Origin: Dyadobacter sp. CY326
GTDB lineage: Bacteria > Bacteroidota > Bacteroidia > Cytophagales > Spirosomataceae
DNA: 64,000 bases
Reading direction: 5' to 3'
Assembly: GCF_021390515.1 (NCBI RefSeq)
Contig: NZ_JAJUXI010000007.1
Location: 124,001 to 188,000 of the forward strand
The notes beneath the pieces are model-generated. The model saw only the letters and a list, made by a program, of their open reading frames with translations, was not told where the DNA came from and searched no databases. Shown here piece after piece: positions 34,215-43,095 of the stretch. Within the stretch, counting starts at the first letter, position 1. Each line of letters opens with the position of its first letter. The position numbers and the translations under genes were made by a program.

Positions 34215-35348
34215 TCAGCTATTACTCACCGATGAATCATCTGGAACCAAATGACAATCCATCTTAATGACTTCGATTTCTTTTAAAAAAATAATAATAG
34301 AATCTGCTACTGCTCTGGCTAATGGAACAGGAACTCCATTTCCTATCATCTTAAATTTTTTGGTTAGATTCCCTTTGGTTTCCAAAATGTAAGAGTCAGG
34401 CAACCCCTGAATTCTTAGGGACTCCCTAACAGAAATCCTTCTGTGCTCCACTGGGTGTACATGAACCTCATTATTTCCATAACATGCCGTTGGACTATAT
34501 TTATTTCTGTGCAATCTTTTGAAAGATGGCCTATAAGTATCACCCTCTAAAATACTCCCTACCTTTTCAAAACTCTTGAAGTTAAAGTATTCTTGCCCGT
34601 TGGGTATCTCGTTCATCTTAATCCCTTCAATCAAGATGGAACTAACGCATAATTTTTTTGGAGGATCCTCCATTAACATAGCAAGATCAGTTTTCTTGAA
34701 TTCCGGCTCGCCCCAATTATACATTTTTTCCGCTCGCGGAAAAAGTGGTTTAGGCCAGGTAAATGACACATTTGAACCTTGACGCTTCGACATGAGTGAT
34801 CTTCTAATTCCAAAGATGAAGAGGCGCTCTCTAAATTGAGGTGAACCAAAGTGAAGTGAATTTAATTTACTCATACTGATAAAATAATCCTCTTCAAATA
34901 ATTCCAAAATCTCTTTGAATGCTTCTTTTGTTTTTTTCAACATTACCAACCCGGGAACATTCTCCATTAGAAAAAATGTTGGCTGTAAATCCATAATTTT
35001 CTCATAAAAGTGATATGTCAAGGTGCCGCGCAATCCATCAAATCCAGTCTTATGACCCCTTATAGAGAAATCTTGGCAAGGAGGACCACCAATTATCCCA
35101 AATGGACGCTTCATATTTATCGGCAGGGATTCCTTTGGAATGCCTGCAATATCACCAACAATTGTAATTTTTCTATTTTTACCTGACCAACTAGACATTC
35201 CCTCGCTATAAAATTTAGCAAAGTCCTGATCAAGCTCATTTGAAAAAACTGTTTCAAAGCCGGCCATCTCAAAACCCATGTCAAGAAATCCACCACCCGA
35301 AAAAAAAGAAAGTAAAGGCAAATTATATGGCTGAATAATTTCCGGCAT
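34215..35348 (-). CDS. DNA (cytosine-5) methyltransferase (DruM-like)
   Basis: A 377-aa C5-cytosine methylase, complete. Motif I is FSGGGFLDMGFEMAGF, motif IV GGPPCQDFS with the catalytic Cys, motif VI MENVPGL, motif VIII QFRERLFIFGIR, motif X MIGNGVPVPLARAVADS. The target-recognition region between VIII and IX (about residues 200-290) sets the unknown site. It lies one base after the reader gene, so it is last in a five-gene operon. In Druantia type II a cytosine methylase (DruM) accompanies the giant helicase. It would mark host DNA; no classical type II endonuclease gene is present. Confidence 0.93.
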   Translation of the reverse strand: MPEIIQPYNLPLLSFFSGGGFLDMGFEMAGFETVFSNELDQDFAKFYSEGMSSWSGKNRKITIVGDIAGIPKESLPINMKRPFGIIGGPPCQDFSIRGHKTGFDGLRGTLTYHFYEKIMDLQPTFFLMENVPGLVMLKKTKEAFKEILELFEEDYFISMSKLNSLHFGSPQFRERLFIFGIRRSLMSKRQGSNVSFTWPKPLFPRAEKMYNWGEPEFKKTDLAMLMEDPPKKLCVSSILIEGIKMNEIPNGQEYFNFKSFEKVGSILEGDTYRPSFKRLHRNKYSPTACYGNNEVHVHPVEHRRISVRESLRIQGLPDSYILETKGNLTKKFKMIGNGVPVPLARAVADSIIIFLKEIEVIKMDCHLVPDDSSVSNS

Positions 35349-35349
35349 T

Positions 35350-35904
35350 TTACATTATAATAGATTCTAACGTATCCCTTTCTACAATTTCAACAGGTAA
35401 TATGTTGAAAACGGCCCTATAATTTTGAAAGCGTTCCCCTTCCTTCGTTCTCCAAACTGCTATTAAATCTTCCATTTCATTCAATCCTTCGTATCCGGGA
35501 GCCAATATACCCCGAAATATTCTATCAAATCCTTTGAACCCCTTAGAAAACAGAAGAATTGGTGGATAACTTTTTCTTAAATAAAAACTATGAAAAATAG
35601 ACCTAAGCACTTGATTTCCAATTGTATCATGTATTTCTTTTCCTGGTGATTTGTTGTCGCCAAAATAGATGACTTTGTCAGATGTTAGTTCGTCAGGCCA
35701 GTCTCTATCATTTAACGTTGTATATAGTACAACCAATCTAGGAGTGGCAACAGTTCCTATAAAACGGATACCGGCTTGATTACCGACGGGCAACAGTTTC
35801 GAAATAGGTTCACTAGACAAATTAGAGGCAATTCCTCCCTCATATGTCGCTCCTTTAATTAAATCTGACGTTTTAAGAAAATTAAAAGGTATTACTTTAC
35901 TCAT
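35350..35904 (-). CDS. Stand-alone AspBHI/MspJI-type modified-cytosine reader domain
   Basis: A 184-aa protein equal to the N-terminal SRA-like domain of AspBHI and relatives, which bind DNA containing 5-methyl- or hydroxymethylcytosine. Hallmarks: TYEGGIA, LLPVGNQAGIRF, LVVLYTTLNDRDWPD, YFGDNKSPGKEIHDT, GNQVLRSIF, LLFSKGFKGFDR-like stretch, and the ending RFQNYRAVFNI. In those enzymes the domain is fused to a PD-(D/E)XK nuclease; here it stands alone and has no catalytic motif. It overlaps the nuclease gene by 8 bp, which suggests a split reader plus nuclease. It could equally be a self-recognition module. Position 2 before the methylase, as DruF in a DruM-F-G-E order, is only suggestive. 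Confidence 0.8.
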   Translation of the reverse strand: MSKVIPFNFLKTSDLIKGATYEGGIASNLSSEPISKLLPVGNQAGIRFIGTVATPRLVVLYTTLNDRDWPDELTSDKVIYFGDNKSPGKEIHDTIGNQVLRSIFHSFYLRKSYPPILLFSKGFKGFDRIFRGILAPGYEGLNEMEDLIAVWRTKEGERFQNYRAVFNILPVEIVERDTLESIIM

Positions 35905-36973
35905 ATATAATTGTCTTTTTTGATGCCGAGAAAAGGAAATCTGCCTTTTCCTTTTTTACATTGAAGATACTTATTTGTTTTCCTTTTCTTTTGTTAAACT
36001 CGTCATATTCTTCCCTTGGAAAGCTTGTGATCGTAATTGGGATGTCTTTGTTATGCAGAAGCACTGTGACATTTCCATTCAAATACCTAACTACGCTTGT
36101 TATTACTCCAATAACATCCTGAAACGAGTAGTCAGCTTTCAGATGCTCTAAATAAAACGAACATCCCGGTCTGTATAAACAGCATCCGCACTTTTTTGGC
36201 GAAGGATCAGCTGAGAAAGTTTTTGTTTCAATACATTCATTTGTCAACCGAAGTAATTCTATCGCCTCCTCATAAACCGTTGTGCATTCTTGAGCTGTAA
36301 ATTCAACCGAAAACTTCTGTTTTGTTAAATCAGCTAATACCAGTTGATTAGGCCATTGTCCACTCTGCTCATAATATAAGTATGCATAAAGCTTCATCTG
36401 ATGTTTATATTCACTTTTAATATCGAAAACCAGCGCGCCTGTATTATCTGCTACCTCCTCTGTAATTCTACCTGTTTTAAAGTCAGTAATCTGGACATGT
36501 CCAGCCTCTTCCGTAATTAAATCAACTTTACCAGCAATTTTTTTGTTGTCTGATTCGAGCCATCGTTCAGTAAAAGCCGTCATTTTCTTGTTAGAATTAT
36601 TAGGTATTTGGGAAGTGCTTTTCAAATGTTTTAGCAGCAGAATTTTTTTTATTCCCAAGTTTAAAACATTATTTCTCAACGGAACAAAGAATGCATACCC
36701 ATCTTTAATTAATCTCTCTTCCTCAAATATTATATGCTCATCAAATGCCTTGTCAAAATCGATTTTGTTTTTGATTATACCGTTAATAGTCATTTCTAAT
36801 ACTTTATGCAGCACTGTGCCAAGATAGGCGTTAGGAGAGGCCGGTAGTAGAGGTTTCTTTTCAAAAGCTTCGGCCAGCACCATTTTATAGGCACAATTCC
36901 TCATGGAGTAAAATTGACTTGGTGAAATCCTGCTAATTTTTCTGTAAGAAACTTCTTTGACTTTCTTGATCAT
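35897..36973 (-). CDS. Cas4/AddB-like PD-(D/E)XK nuclease with Fe-S cluster cysteines
   Basis: A 358-aa RecB-family nuclease. Motifs: LGTVLHKVLE (His), GKVDLI (Asp), VQITDFKTG (D-x-K catalytic pair), QMKLYAYLYY (QxxxY). A cysteine near the N-terminus (MRNCAYKM) and three in KKCGCCLYRPGC near residue 270 form the four-Cys cluster of Cas4, AddB and Dna2-type nucleases. This suggests an exonuclease or end-processing role with the helicase. It starts within the stop of the helicase gene (4-bp overlap) and overlaps the reader gene by 8 bp. The last 80 residues are strand-rich and unassigned. Confidence 0.85.
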   Translation of the reverse strand: MIKKVKEVSYRKISRISPSQFYSMRNCAYKMVLAEAFEKKPLLPASPNAYLGTVLHKVLEMTINGIIKNKIDFDKAFDEHIIFEEERLIKDGYAFFVPLRNNVLNLGIKKILLLKHLKSTSQIPNNSNKKMTAFTERWLESDNKKIAGKVDLITEEAGHVQITDFKTGRITEEVADNTGALVFDIKSEYKHQMKLYAYLYYEQSGQWPNQLVLADLTKQKFSVEFTAQECTTVYEEAIELLRLTNECIETKTFSADPSPKKCGCCLYRPGCSFYLEHLKADYSFQDVIGVITSVVRYLNGNVTVLLHNKDIPITITSFPREEYDEFNKRKGKQISIFNVKKEKADFLFSASKKTIIYE

Positions 36974-39900
36974 CTAGCAATTAGTTTTTCATAACACCAT
37001 CCTGGCCTCCGGTGAAGATTAAATGTATCCATAATGCTCACCTTTCCATTTCTTGATGCAGCATACTTATCAATTTTCGATTTAACCTCGGCAAGCCAAT
37101 TCGTTTCTCTAACGTTGTTCAAGTCCCAAAATGGGTGTGCGATCATTATAACATGCTTCTTATTTTGTCCAAAAAAATAGATTACAGGCAGACCATCAAT
37201 CTCGTTTTTCTCTGCCGCAGGATTGCTTGAAAAGAAAGATTCAAAGAAAGAGTCACGTAACGATGTTGCAAATGCTAGCCAATCTCTTATCTCTATAAAC
37301 TTGTGAAATTCCCCATCAGCGCCGCACAAATAATTGGGATCATTCATTATTCGCATCATTGACACCCCCAATCTCCAATCAAGAAGACTATGATAGCTCA
37401 TATTTCGAAAAACCTTCAAGCAGTCATAACAGGCATCCTTGCAGTTATTGAGGTGCTCGTCACCGTGAATTTTCCCCAAATAGCTCTTAAGCTCTGATGG
37501 CATAACTGTTTCCCCAAGAATGGCCCCAAAATTGTTGAAAAGATGTCTCACAAATCCTGAACCATTCGGCAATTCATCTGTTAAAATTATTTCTGCAACG
37601 TCCCTATCTGTTCCATCATCGAGCTTTTTAATCGTTATGTCAGCAATCTCAATCTCGGCCGGATCGACATCAAGCCTGTCCGCCAATACTCGTTGCAATA
37701 AAAAAGCTGCAGAATAATATGCGGACCGAACACCACTAGCTTTCGCTTTGTTATAGGGGAGATCTGTCGTTTTAGAAAACATATTCAAATCGAGCTCACG
37801 AGCAACACTGGCGGGCGCCACTCTGAAAATTTCAGTTTTCTTGGTACTTGCCAAAGCTATCTGTTCATCTTGCGAAGTATCTCTACGTATATCGTTTGAA
37901 TAACCGTAACCGTTGGAATTAGCTGCTAAATCGCTTGAGAGCCATTGATCGTTAAACCAGTATCCGCTAGAATCGAAAGGAAATCTATTATTTGTACTGT
38001 ATAATCTCCCGGTAAAGTATAAATCAGCGTTCGTATTAATCCTCCATGTGACGTCTTTGTCACTTAAAGTCAAAGCAGAATTGTTGTAGATTTGATGTTG
38101 GTCCGGATTAAAAGGATCTGTTTGTTTCTCCGCAAAAATGGGAGGTCTTGAAAGTACGAGCTCTAAATCATCTTTTGAATCATCACCGGCTGACAAATTT
38201 GTACGATAAGCCCTTGGTGATTTCAATTTGACTGGCTTCTGATATTTGTCTGGACCTTTCTCACCGCAGTGGGGACAATCATCTAATGCATTTTGACTTT
38301 CAAGTTCCATTTTGGAAGCTTCTGAATAGGTCTCAAAAAAACCGCACGACCTACAGCGAACGAACCATCTATTGAGCGAAAATGGTGAGTTATTGCTTGT
38401 CGGCGCATTTGTTACTTTGTCTATGTGGCCGGTTTTTTTTGTAATAAAATTACTTGTAAAGCCGATAACTGTATGAATAGCTTTGTCTTTTGTTTTCTGT
38501 GCACCTGGGGCGAACTCATAAATGGCCATGGACTGTTGCCTATTGATAGATAGTGGCTCTAGTTTTTTATTAATACCGTGGTATAAGTTCTTAACTGTTG
38601 TGGGCATTCCAAACATTGGGAGTATTCCACCCTCTGCCAGCTTTTCTGAAATATCCAAGGAAGATATCTCTTCATTATTAATCACTGCATGTGCTTTTTC
38701 AATAAGCCCGTTCTGATCTGTCGTATCGCATACCCAATTTATAAATTCGGCTTTCTGTACTAATAAGGCAGGCGTAATTAGCGCCTCAACTGCTACTTCA
38801 ACCGATTGCCTATTTGAAATAATCCAGTCTTCTATTTGTATTTTATAAGCTGCCCAGTTGCTAACCGCCCCAAACTCGCCATGGACACTAGGCTTATCTT
38901 CATCATTGTTCACATTAATTTGTATGCTACTAAAAGCAATACGTAAAATTTCTTTCGCAAGTAAGCGCTTGAATATCCTTTCCTGCCCCATTGTCAGAAA
39001 TGGAGTGGGAGGAGCATCCCCCGTAATCTTGTGCGGATTTGAAAAGAAAAACTCATCATGGCTTCTACCACGGCAGAAAGTGAGAACAGTTGAATAAGCT
39101 TGGCCTCTTCGCCCCGCGCGTCCCACTCTTTGCTGGTAATTAAATCGCTGTGGCGGCATATTGGCAAGCATTACAGCTTGTAATGCCCCAATGTCAACTC
39201 CAACCTCTAGGGTTGTTGTCACGCTTAACACGTCGATAGTCTTTACTTGCTTATTACCTTCGTCAGGCAAGATTATATTCCTAAAATGCCGTTGACGCTC
39301 GAACTGGTTGTCAGTTTGCCCGGTCAATTCTTCACAGTGCAGCCGTATTGGTTCTCGGTTTTCTTTTAGTGCATTGTAGGATAAATAATTTTTCCCCCAA
39401 ATGTCGTCACAGATAATGTTAGCCGGCATGTTAAGTGCTGCCAGCGATAGAGTGCAAATACCTCCACTTAAATGCAAATGTGGCCGTTTGCCTCTTGGGC
39501 TAGTCCATACGGTTTCGGTCCCTTCCGAAACTTTTATAAACAGTTCCTCTATTATAATTCCTTTCGACCCACTTAAAATACCACTGTCAAATAGTGTATT
39601 AAATACTGCTATCCCTAAGTCCCTTGGATTTTTAGATAATTTATCAGCCACAGCCGTTATGTACCGTTTAAGGTGCCTTGGAAACCGATTAAAATCAGTA
39701 AAATTGAAGGGATCGGCTTCATCGTTTTTGTTGTGTTTATACTTATCTCCTAAAATCCTAATTGATGAATTAATTATTTGTAAGAATTGAGATTTCCCCA
39801 AATGTACAGTTGCTGCTTGCCTGCTAATTATTTCTAGATCAGGATTAATGCATACGTATCCCAATGCGGATGACTCAAATGAATAAAACAAGGAGCCGAA

Positions 39901-42900
39901 GAAAATTGTAGCCAAATTAGTAAATGCTCCATCTTTCAAGTCTCTAATAAACGTTGGATCGGCACCTGCTGTCCATTGGTACCCCGACGCAGACTCTACT
40001 AAATCGTACCAAGACACAAACTGCCCACTTAGTAGTCGTGTTTGAATATTGATATCGTTTCCTCCGGGATTTACTCCAAGACCCACCAGGTGCTTTATAA
40101 GAGGTGCCAAGTTTACTGAATTTGTAATGTCGACAAGCTCTCTAACGCTGAAAATCTTCTGCCTAATTTTTTCAAGCTGTTGATTTGCGTTTGATCGCTG
40201 TATTAAAATAAGTGGATTATTTCCTGGCAGTTGCGATAGTTGAATAAGCCCTTCAACTTCAAGAAACTCATCCTTATTCGTATTTTTAAATTTCTCAACT
40301 TTTTCGGTCTCGTTCGCATCAATCGCGGTAACTATTTTATACTTTGTTAGCACCTTTTTGTGCAATTCATCTATTAGAATTTCCCTTGCTAGATCAGTGA
40401 AGTGATTCCTTTCAATTCCATTCGCTACCTGCGCGGCGTCTTCACGACTGTCTGAAAAAACTACTAGTTTTCGTTGTGTTTCACTTGCAGGCAACTGGTA
40501 GACAAGTTCCTTCGCAAACATTTGGGTGGTCTTGGCAAAACCAGTTCTAAATCCCCTAATGGAAGAAGTCTTCCTTTTATCTGACGCCTGCCTGTGCTTT
40601 TGATGATTTATTCCGCAGCAAGGGCAAACGTTAGGCAAAGCCCTATGAGTTTCGGTAGTGTCAATATCGCCCATCGCATTGGGGCGGGCAATGTCTACAA
40701 GCGCTCCATCTTTGTCACCGCGGATCATAAAATAATATCCCTTTATCCAGTCCCGTGGAGCCACTTCTGCCTTTTCAAACGATGTATCGAGATCACCTGA
40801 AATCCGGTTTAGAGACGCTTCCACCCACTGAGCTTCGAAATTATTTTGATCAAAACCATTGACAGTAGTCTGTCTCCAGAAACTGTTCTGATTAATTGGA
40901 GGTTCACATAGTGCCGGATCGTAGGTTTGTTTACCGAGTGGCCAAAAGAGAGCATATTCTTGATAACTTCTCTTTTCAACAAGTTTAGCAGGCGTTTTCT
41001 CCGGAATACCTTCTATATTTGGGCTTATTGGAAGCAACTCAAATGTCCCGCTTTCCGATACTAATCGACTGCCGCCAAACATGGTCGTACCACAGTTATC
41101 ACAGTATAGTAATTCCAAAATTCTATTACCAGCTTCCGAATTTATTTTAGTCGTTGAGTAAAGTTTTCCAGCAGTTCTCTCATCATCTGCATAATCACTG
41201 TGAATATCATCTGCCTTAACCGACGCCCACATCCCCTCGATATTACGGAAGAAATAGTGAAATCTAAAACGGGGCAATTTCCGCTCCTCAGGAATATATA
41301 TATTACTAAATTGCGATTCATCAAATAACGCTCTTGTAATTAGCAAACCCCTTAATGCATTTTGCAAATCCAGTTTTGAAGAAGTGTCTCCAAATAGAGT
41401 TTCTGCAAAATACTTTGTGTCTTCTAGATCACCTTTTGTTCTTATAGAACAAACAGCTTTATAACTGATTTGGCCTCCTACTGAAAAAGCGCACGCATCA
41501 TATAGCCGCTCCTTTATTTTTAACGATGGATCGGCAATAACACTCAAAAGCCTTTCAATATTGCTTCCCGTGCCCACTATATTAAATTGGCTTGCTAGCA
41601 TGCCTGCTGAGTGTTCGCATGCAGCAATAAAATCAGTATTCGTGATTTCACCTGACGCTAGGTCATAAGCTCTTGCCAATTCTTTGAATGCACTTACCGG
41701 CAACTTTTCCTCATTTTCTGAAAGAGCTTGAATCTTAATATTATGGCCTTGAATGATTTTAAAAGGCTTTATGGTACTATCGATTCCGAAGAAATCATCT
41801 AAAAATTTTTTACTTGCCCCGTCCTCTGGTTCAAGTGAGGCACTTGATGCCAGAATCCTTACTTGCGGATGATTTGGTGCCAATCCCAGACGATTAAGCA
41901 CAAGTTTAAGCAGATAGGCCACTTCGGTCCCTTGTGTTCCCCTATAGAGATGCAGTTCATCAATTATTAAATGGAAAATCCTATCTTTCTTTGCTGCCAG
42001 CCTTTCTGATTCTTGTACATCCGTTGCGTCAAGCCATCTTTTTGTTTGTTCAAATATCCCAGAATCAATTGACCGCATCAACATGATACTTAACATAGAA
42101 TAGTTCGTTATCAAAATATCCGGAGGAGTGATCTGCATATCAAATCGGGATCGCATTTCAGCGCCATCAAGGCGTTGGAAAAATGAGATCAAGTCCTTTG
42201 CATCAGCACCTTCAAGATTGTTTTCCCTAACATATTTTCTAACTTTGCTAGCATCGATATCAATTTGGGCTAGTTGATCCTTTAGAAGGTTAACTTTCTT
42301 TGCGTTAATAGAATCCGGCCTAGCTTCGTTTTTCTTCCTTAATTCACCAGGAATCGGTGAACTTCCGTTATACCTTCCAAAAAAAATAGCATTACCCCGG
42401 GCTTTTTTATTTAGCCAAATCCGCGTCTCATCTGAATCAAGAGCTTTCCTTAACCTACTCATCTGATCTTCAACTAAGGCATTCATCGGATAGAGGACTA
42501 GAGCTCTGACGCCGGAGGGCCTTGTTTCGTGTTTCCGTTGCTGCACTGCATCGCTTAAAGTAAAGTTGCTAGTGTTAACGATTTGGCCAGGTGTCAAACC
42601 ACCATCTGCTACTGGCTTCCACCACGTATCTACAGTTGCTGGTTTATTGTTAGCAGACGACCAACCTGTCAACTCCTTTGATAGTTGTGCGAAAAGGGGA
42701 AGTAGAAATGACTCTGTTTTTCCTGAGCCTGTGCCAGAAGTGATAATACAATTGTTACCGGCTAATGCCTCTCTTAACATTTCCGCTTGATGCTCATGAA
42801 GCTTAGCACCGGTTGGAAACAAACCTTTCTCAACAAGCGCCTTGAATGTTTCTGCTTGGACATCAGTCAGAGCGTTTCCTAGGTCATGAAGGGATAGATC

Positions 42901-43092
42901 AGATATTTTTTTTCCACTGGATACATATTCGGACATTGGCTCTATCCATGGTTTTCGGTATAGAACTTTATCATAGTTGAGTAAGGCGTATCGTTCTTTT
43001 TCTAGACCTGGAAACTTTGTTCCAAATGCAGTTTCAACATACCGAATAAAATTCTTCTTTATTGTTTCAAATGAGCCAATTGGATCTCTCAT
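36970..43092 (-). CDS. Giant DUF1998 superfamily 2 helicase (DruE-like)
   Basis: A 2040-aa ATPase. SF2 motifs: Walker A TSGTGSGKTES (118-128), Ia VLYPMNALVEDQ, motif II IIDELHLYRG (Asp378-His381), III LASSASLE, IV VVFSDSREDAAQ, motif V/VI TTTLEVGVDIG and QQRVGRAGRRGQ (about 1319). Three zinc-ribbon-like Cys pairs lie at about 662 (YCDNCG), 820 (CPCCG) and 1584/1607 (CRSCG, CPHCG). The DUF1998/MZB motif is at about 1883 (CKDACYDCLK, then HSLLDWRLG). Size and domain order match DruE of Druantia rather than DrmA/DrmB of DISARM. It follows the 937-aa gene by 3 bp. Sure of helicase and DUF1998; system name inferred. Confidence 0.9.
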   Translation of the reverse strand: MRDPIGSFETIKKNFIRYVETAFGTKFPGLEKERYALLNYDKVLYRKPWIEPMSEYVSSGKKISDLSLHDLGNALTDVQAETFKALVEKGLFPTGAKLHEHQAEMLREALAGNNCIITSGTGSGKTESFLLPLFAQLSKELTGWSSANNKPATVDTWWKPVADGGLTPGQIVNTSNFTLSDAVQQRKHETRPSGVRALVLYPMNALVEDQMSRLRKALDSDETRIWLNKKARGNAIFFGRYNGSSPIPGELRKKNEARPDSINAKKVNLLKDQLAQIDIDASKVRKYVRENNLEGADAKDLISFFQRLDGAEMRSRFDMQITPPDILITNYSMLSIMLMRSIDSGIFEQTKRWLDATDVQESERLAAKKDRIFHLIIDELHLYRGTQGTEVAYLLKLVLNRLGLAPNHPQVRILASSASLEPEDGASKKFLDDFFGIDSTIKPFKIIQGHNIKIQALSENEEKLPVSAFKELARAYDLASGEITNTDFIAACEHSAGMLASQFNIVGTGSNIERLLSVIADPSLKIKERLYDACAFSVGGQISYKAVCSIRTKGDLEDTKYFAETLFGDTSSKLDLQNALRGLLITRALFDESQFSNIYIPEERKLPRFRFHYFFRNIEGMWASVKADDIHSDYADDERTAGKLYSTTKINSEAGNRILELLYCDNCGTTMFGGSRLVSESGTFELLPISPNIEGIPEKTPAKLVEKRSYQEYALFWPLGKQTYDPALCEPPINQNSFWRQTTVNGFDQNNFEAQWVEASLNRISGDLDTSFEKAEVAPRDWIKGYYFMIRGDKDGALVDIARPNAMGDIDTTETHRALPNVCPCCGINHQKHRQASDKRKTSSIRGFRTGFAKTTQMFAKELVYQLPASETQRKLVVFSDSREDAAQVANGIERNHFTDLAREILIDELHKKVLTKYKIVTAIDANETEKVEKFKNTNKDEFLEVEGLIQLSQLPGNNPLILIQRSNANQQLEKIRQKIFSVRELVDITNSVNLAPLIKHLVGLGVNPGGNDINIQTRLLSGQFVSWYDLVESASGYQWTAGADPTFIRDLKDGAFTNLATIFFGSLFYSFESSALGYVCINPDLEIISRQAATVHLGKSQFLQIINSSIRILGDKYKHNKNDEADPFNFTDFNRFPRHLKRYITAVADKLSKNPRDLGIAVFNTLFDSGILSGSKGIIIEELFIKVSEGTETVWTSPRGKRPHLHLSGGICTLSLAALNMPANIICDDIWGKNYLSYNALKENREPIRLHCEELTGQTDNQFERQRHFRNIILPDEGNKQVKTIDVLSVTTTLEVGVDIGALQAVMLANMPPQRFNYQQRVGRAGRRGQAYSTVLTFCRGRSHDEFFFSNPHKITGDAPPTPFLTMGQERIFKRLLAKEILRIAFSSIQINVNNDEDKPSVHGEFGAVSNWAAYKIQIEDWIISNRQSVEVAVEALITPALLVQKAEFINWVCDTTDQNGLIEKAHAVINNEEISSLDISEKLAEGGILPMFGMPTTVKNLYHGINKKLEPLSINRQQSMAIYEFAPGAQKTKDKAIHTVIGFTSNFITKKTGHIDKVTNAPTSNNSPFSLNRWFVRCRSCGFFETYSEASKMELESQNALDDCPHCGEKGPDKYQKPVKLKSPRAYRTNLSAGDDSKDDLELVLSRPPIFAEKQTDPFNPDQHQIYNNSALTLSDKDVTWRINTNADLYFTGRLYSTNNRFPFDSSGYWFNDQWLSSDLAANSNGYGYSNDIRRDTSQDEQIALASTKKTEIFRVAPASVARELDLNMFSKTTDLPYNKAKASGVRSAYYSAAFLLQRVLADRLDVDPAEIEIADITIKKLDDGTDRDVAEIILTDELPNGSGFVRHLFNNFGAILGETVMPSELKSYLGKIHGDEHLNNCKDACYDCLKVFRNMSYHSLLDWRLGVSMMRIMNDPNYLCGADGEFHKFIEIRDWLAFATSLRDSFFESFFSSNPAAEKNEIDGLPVIYFFGQNKKHVIMIAHPFWDLNNVRETNWLAEVKSKIDKYAASRNGKVSIMDTFNLHRRPGWCYEKLIAR

Positions 43093-43095
43093 ATA

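Noticed and set aside
34215-35904. Simple type II restriction-modification pair (methylase plus endonuclease)
   Set aside because: The neighbour of the methylase has reader-domain motifs and no nuclease site, and the operon continues into the helicase genes.
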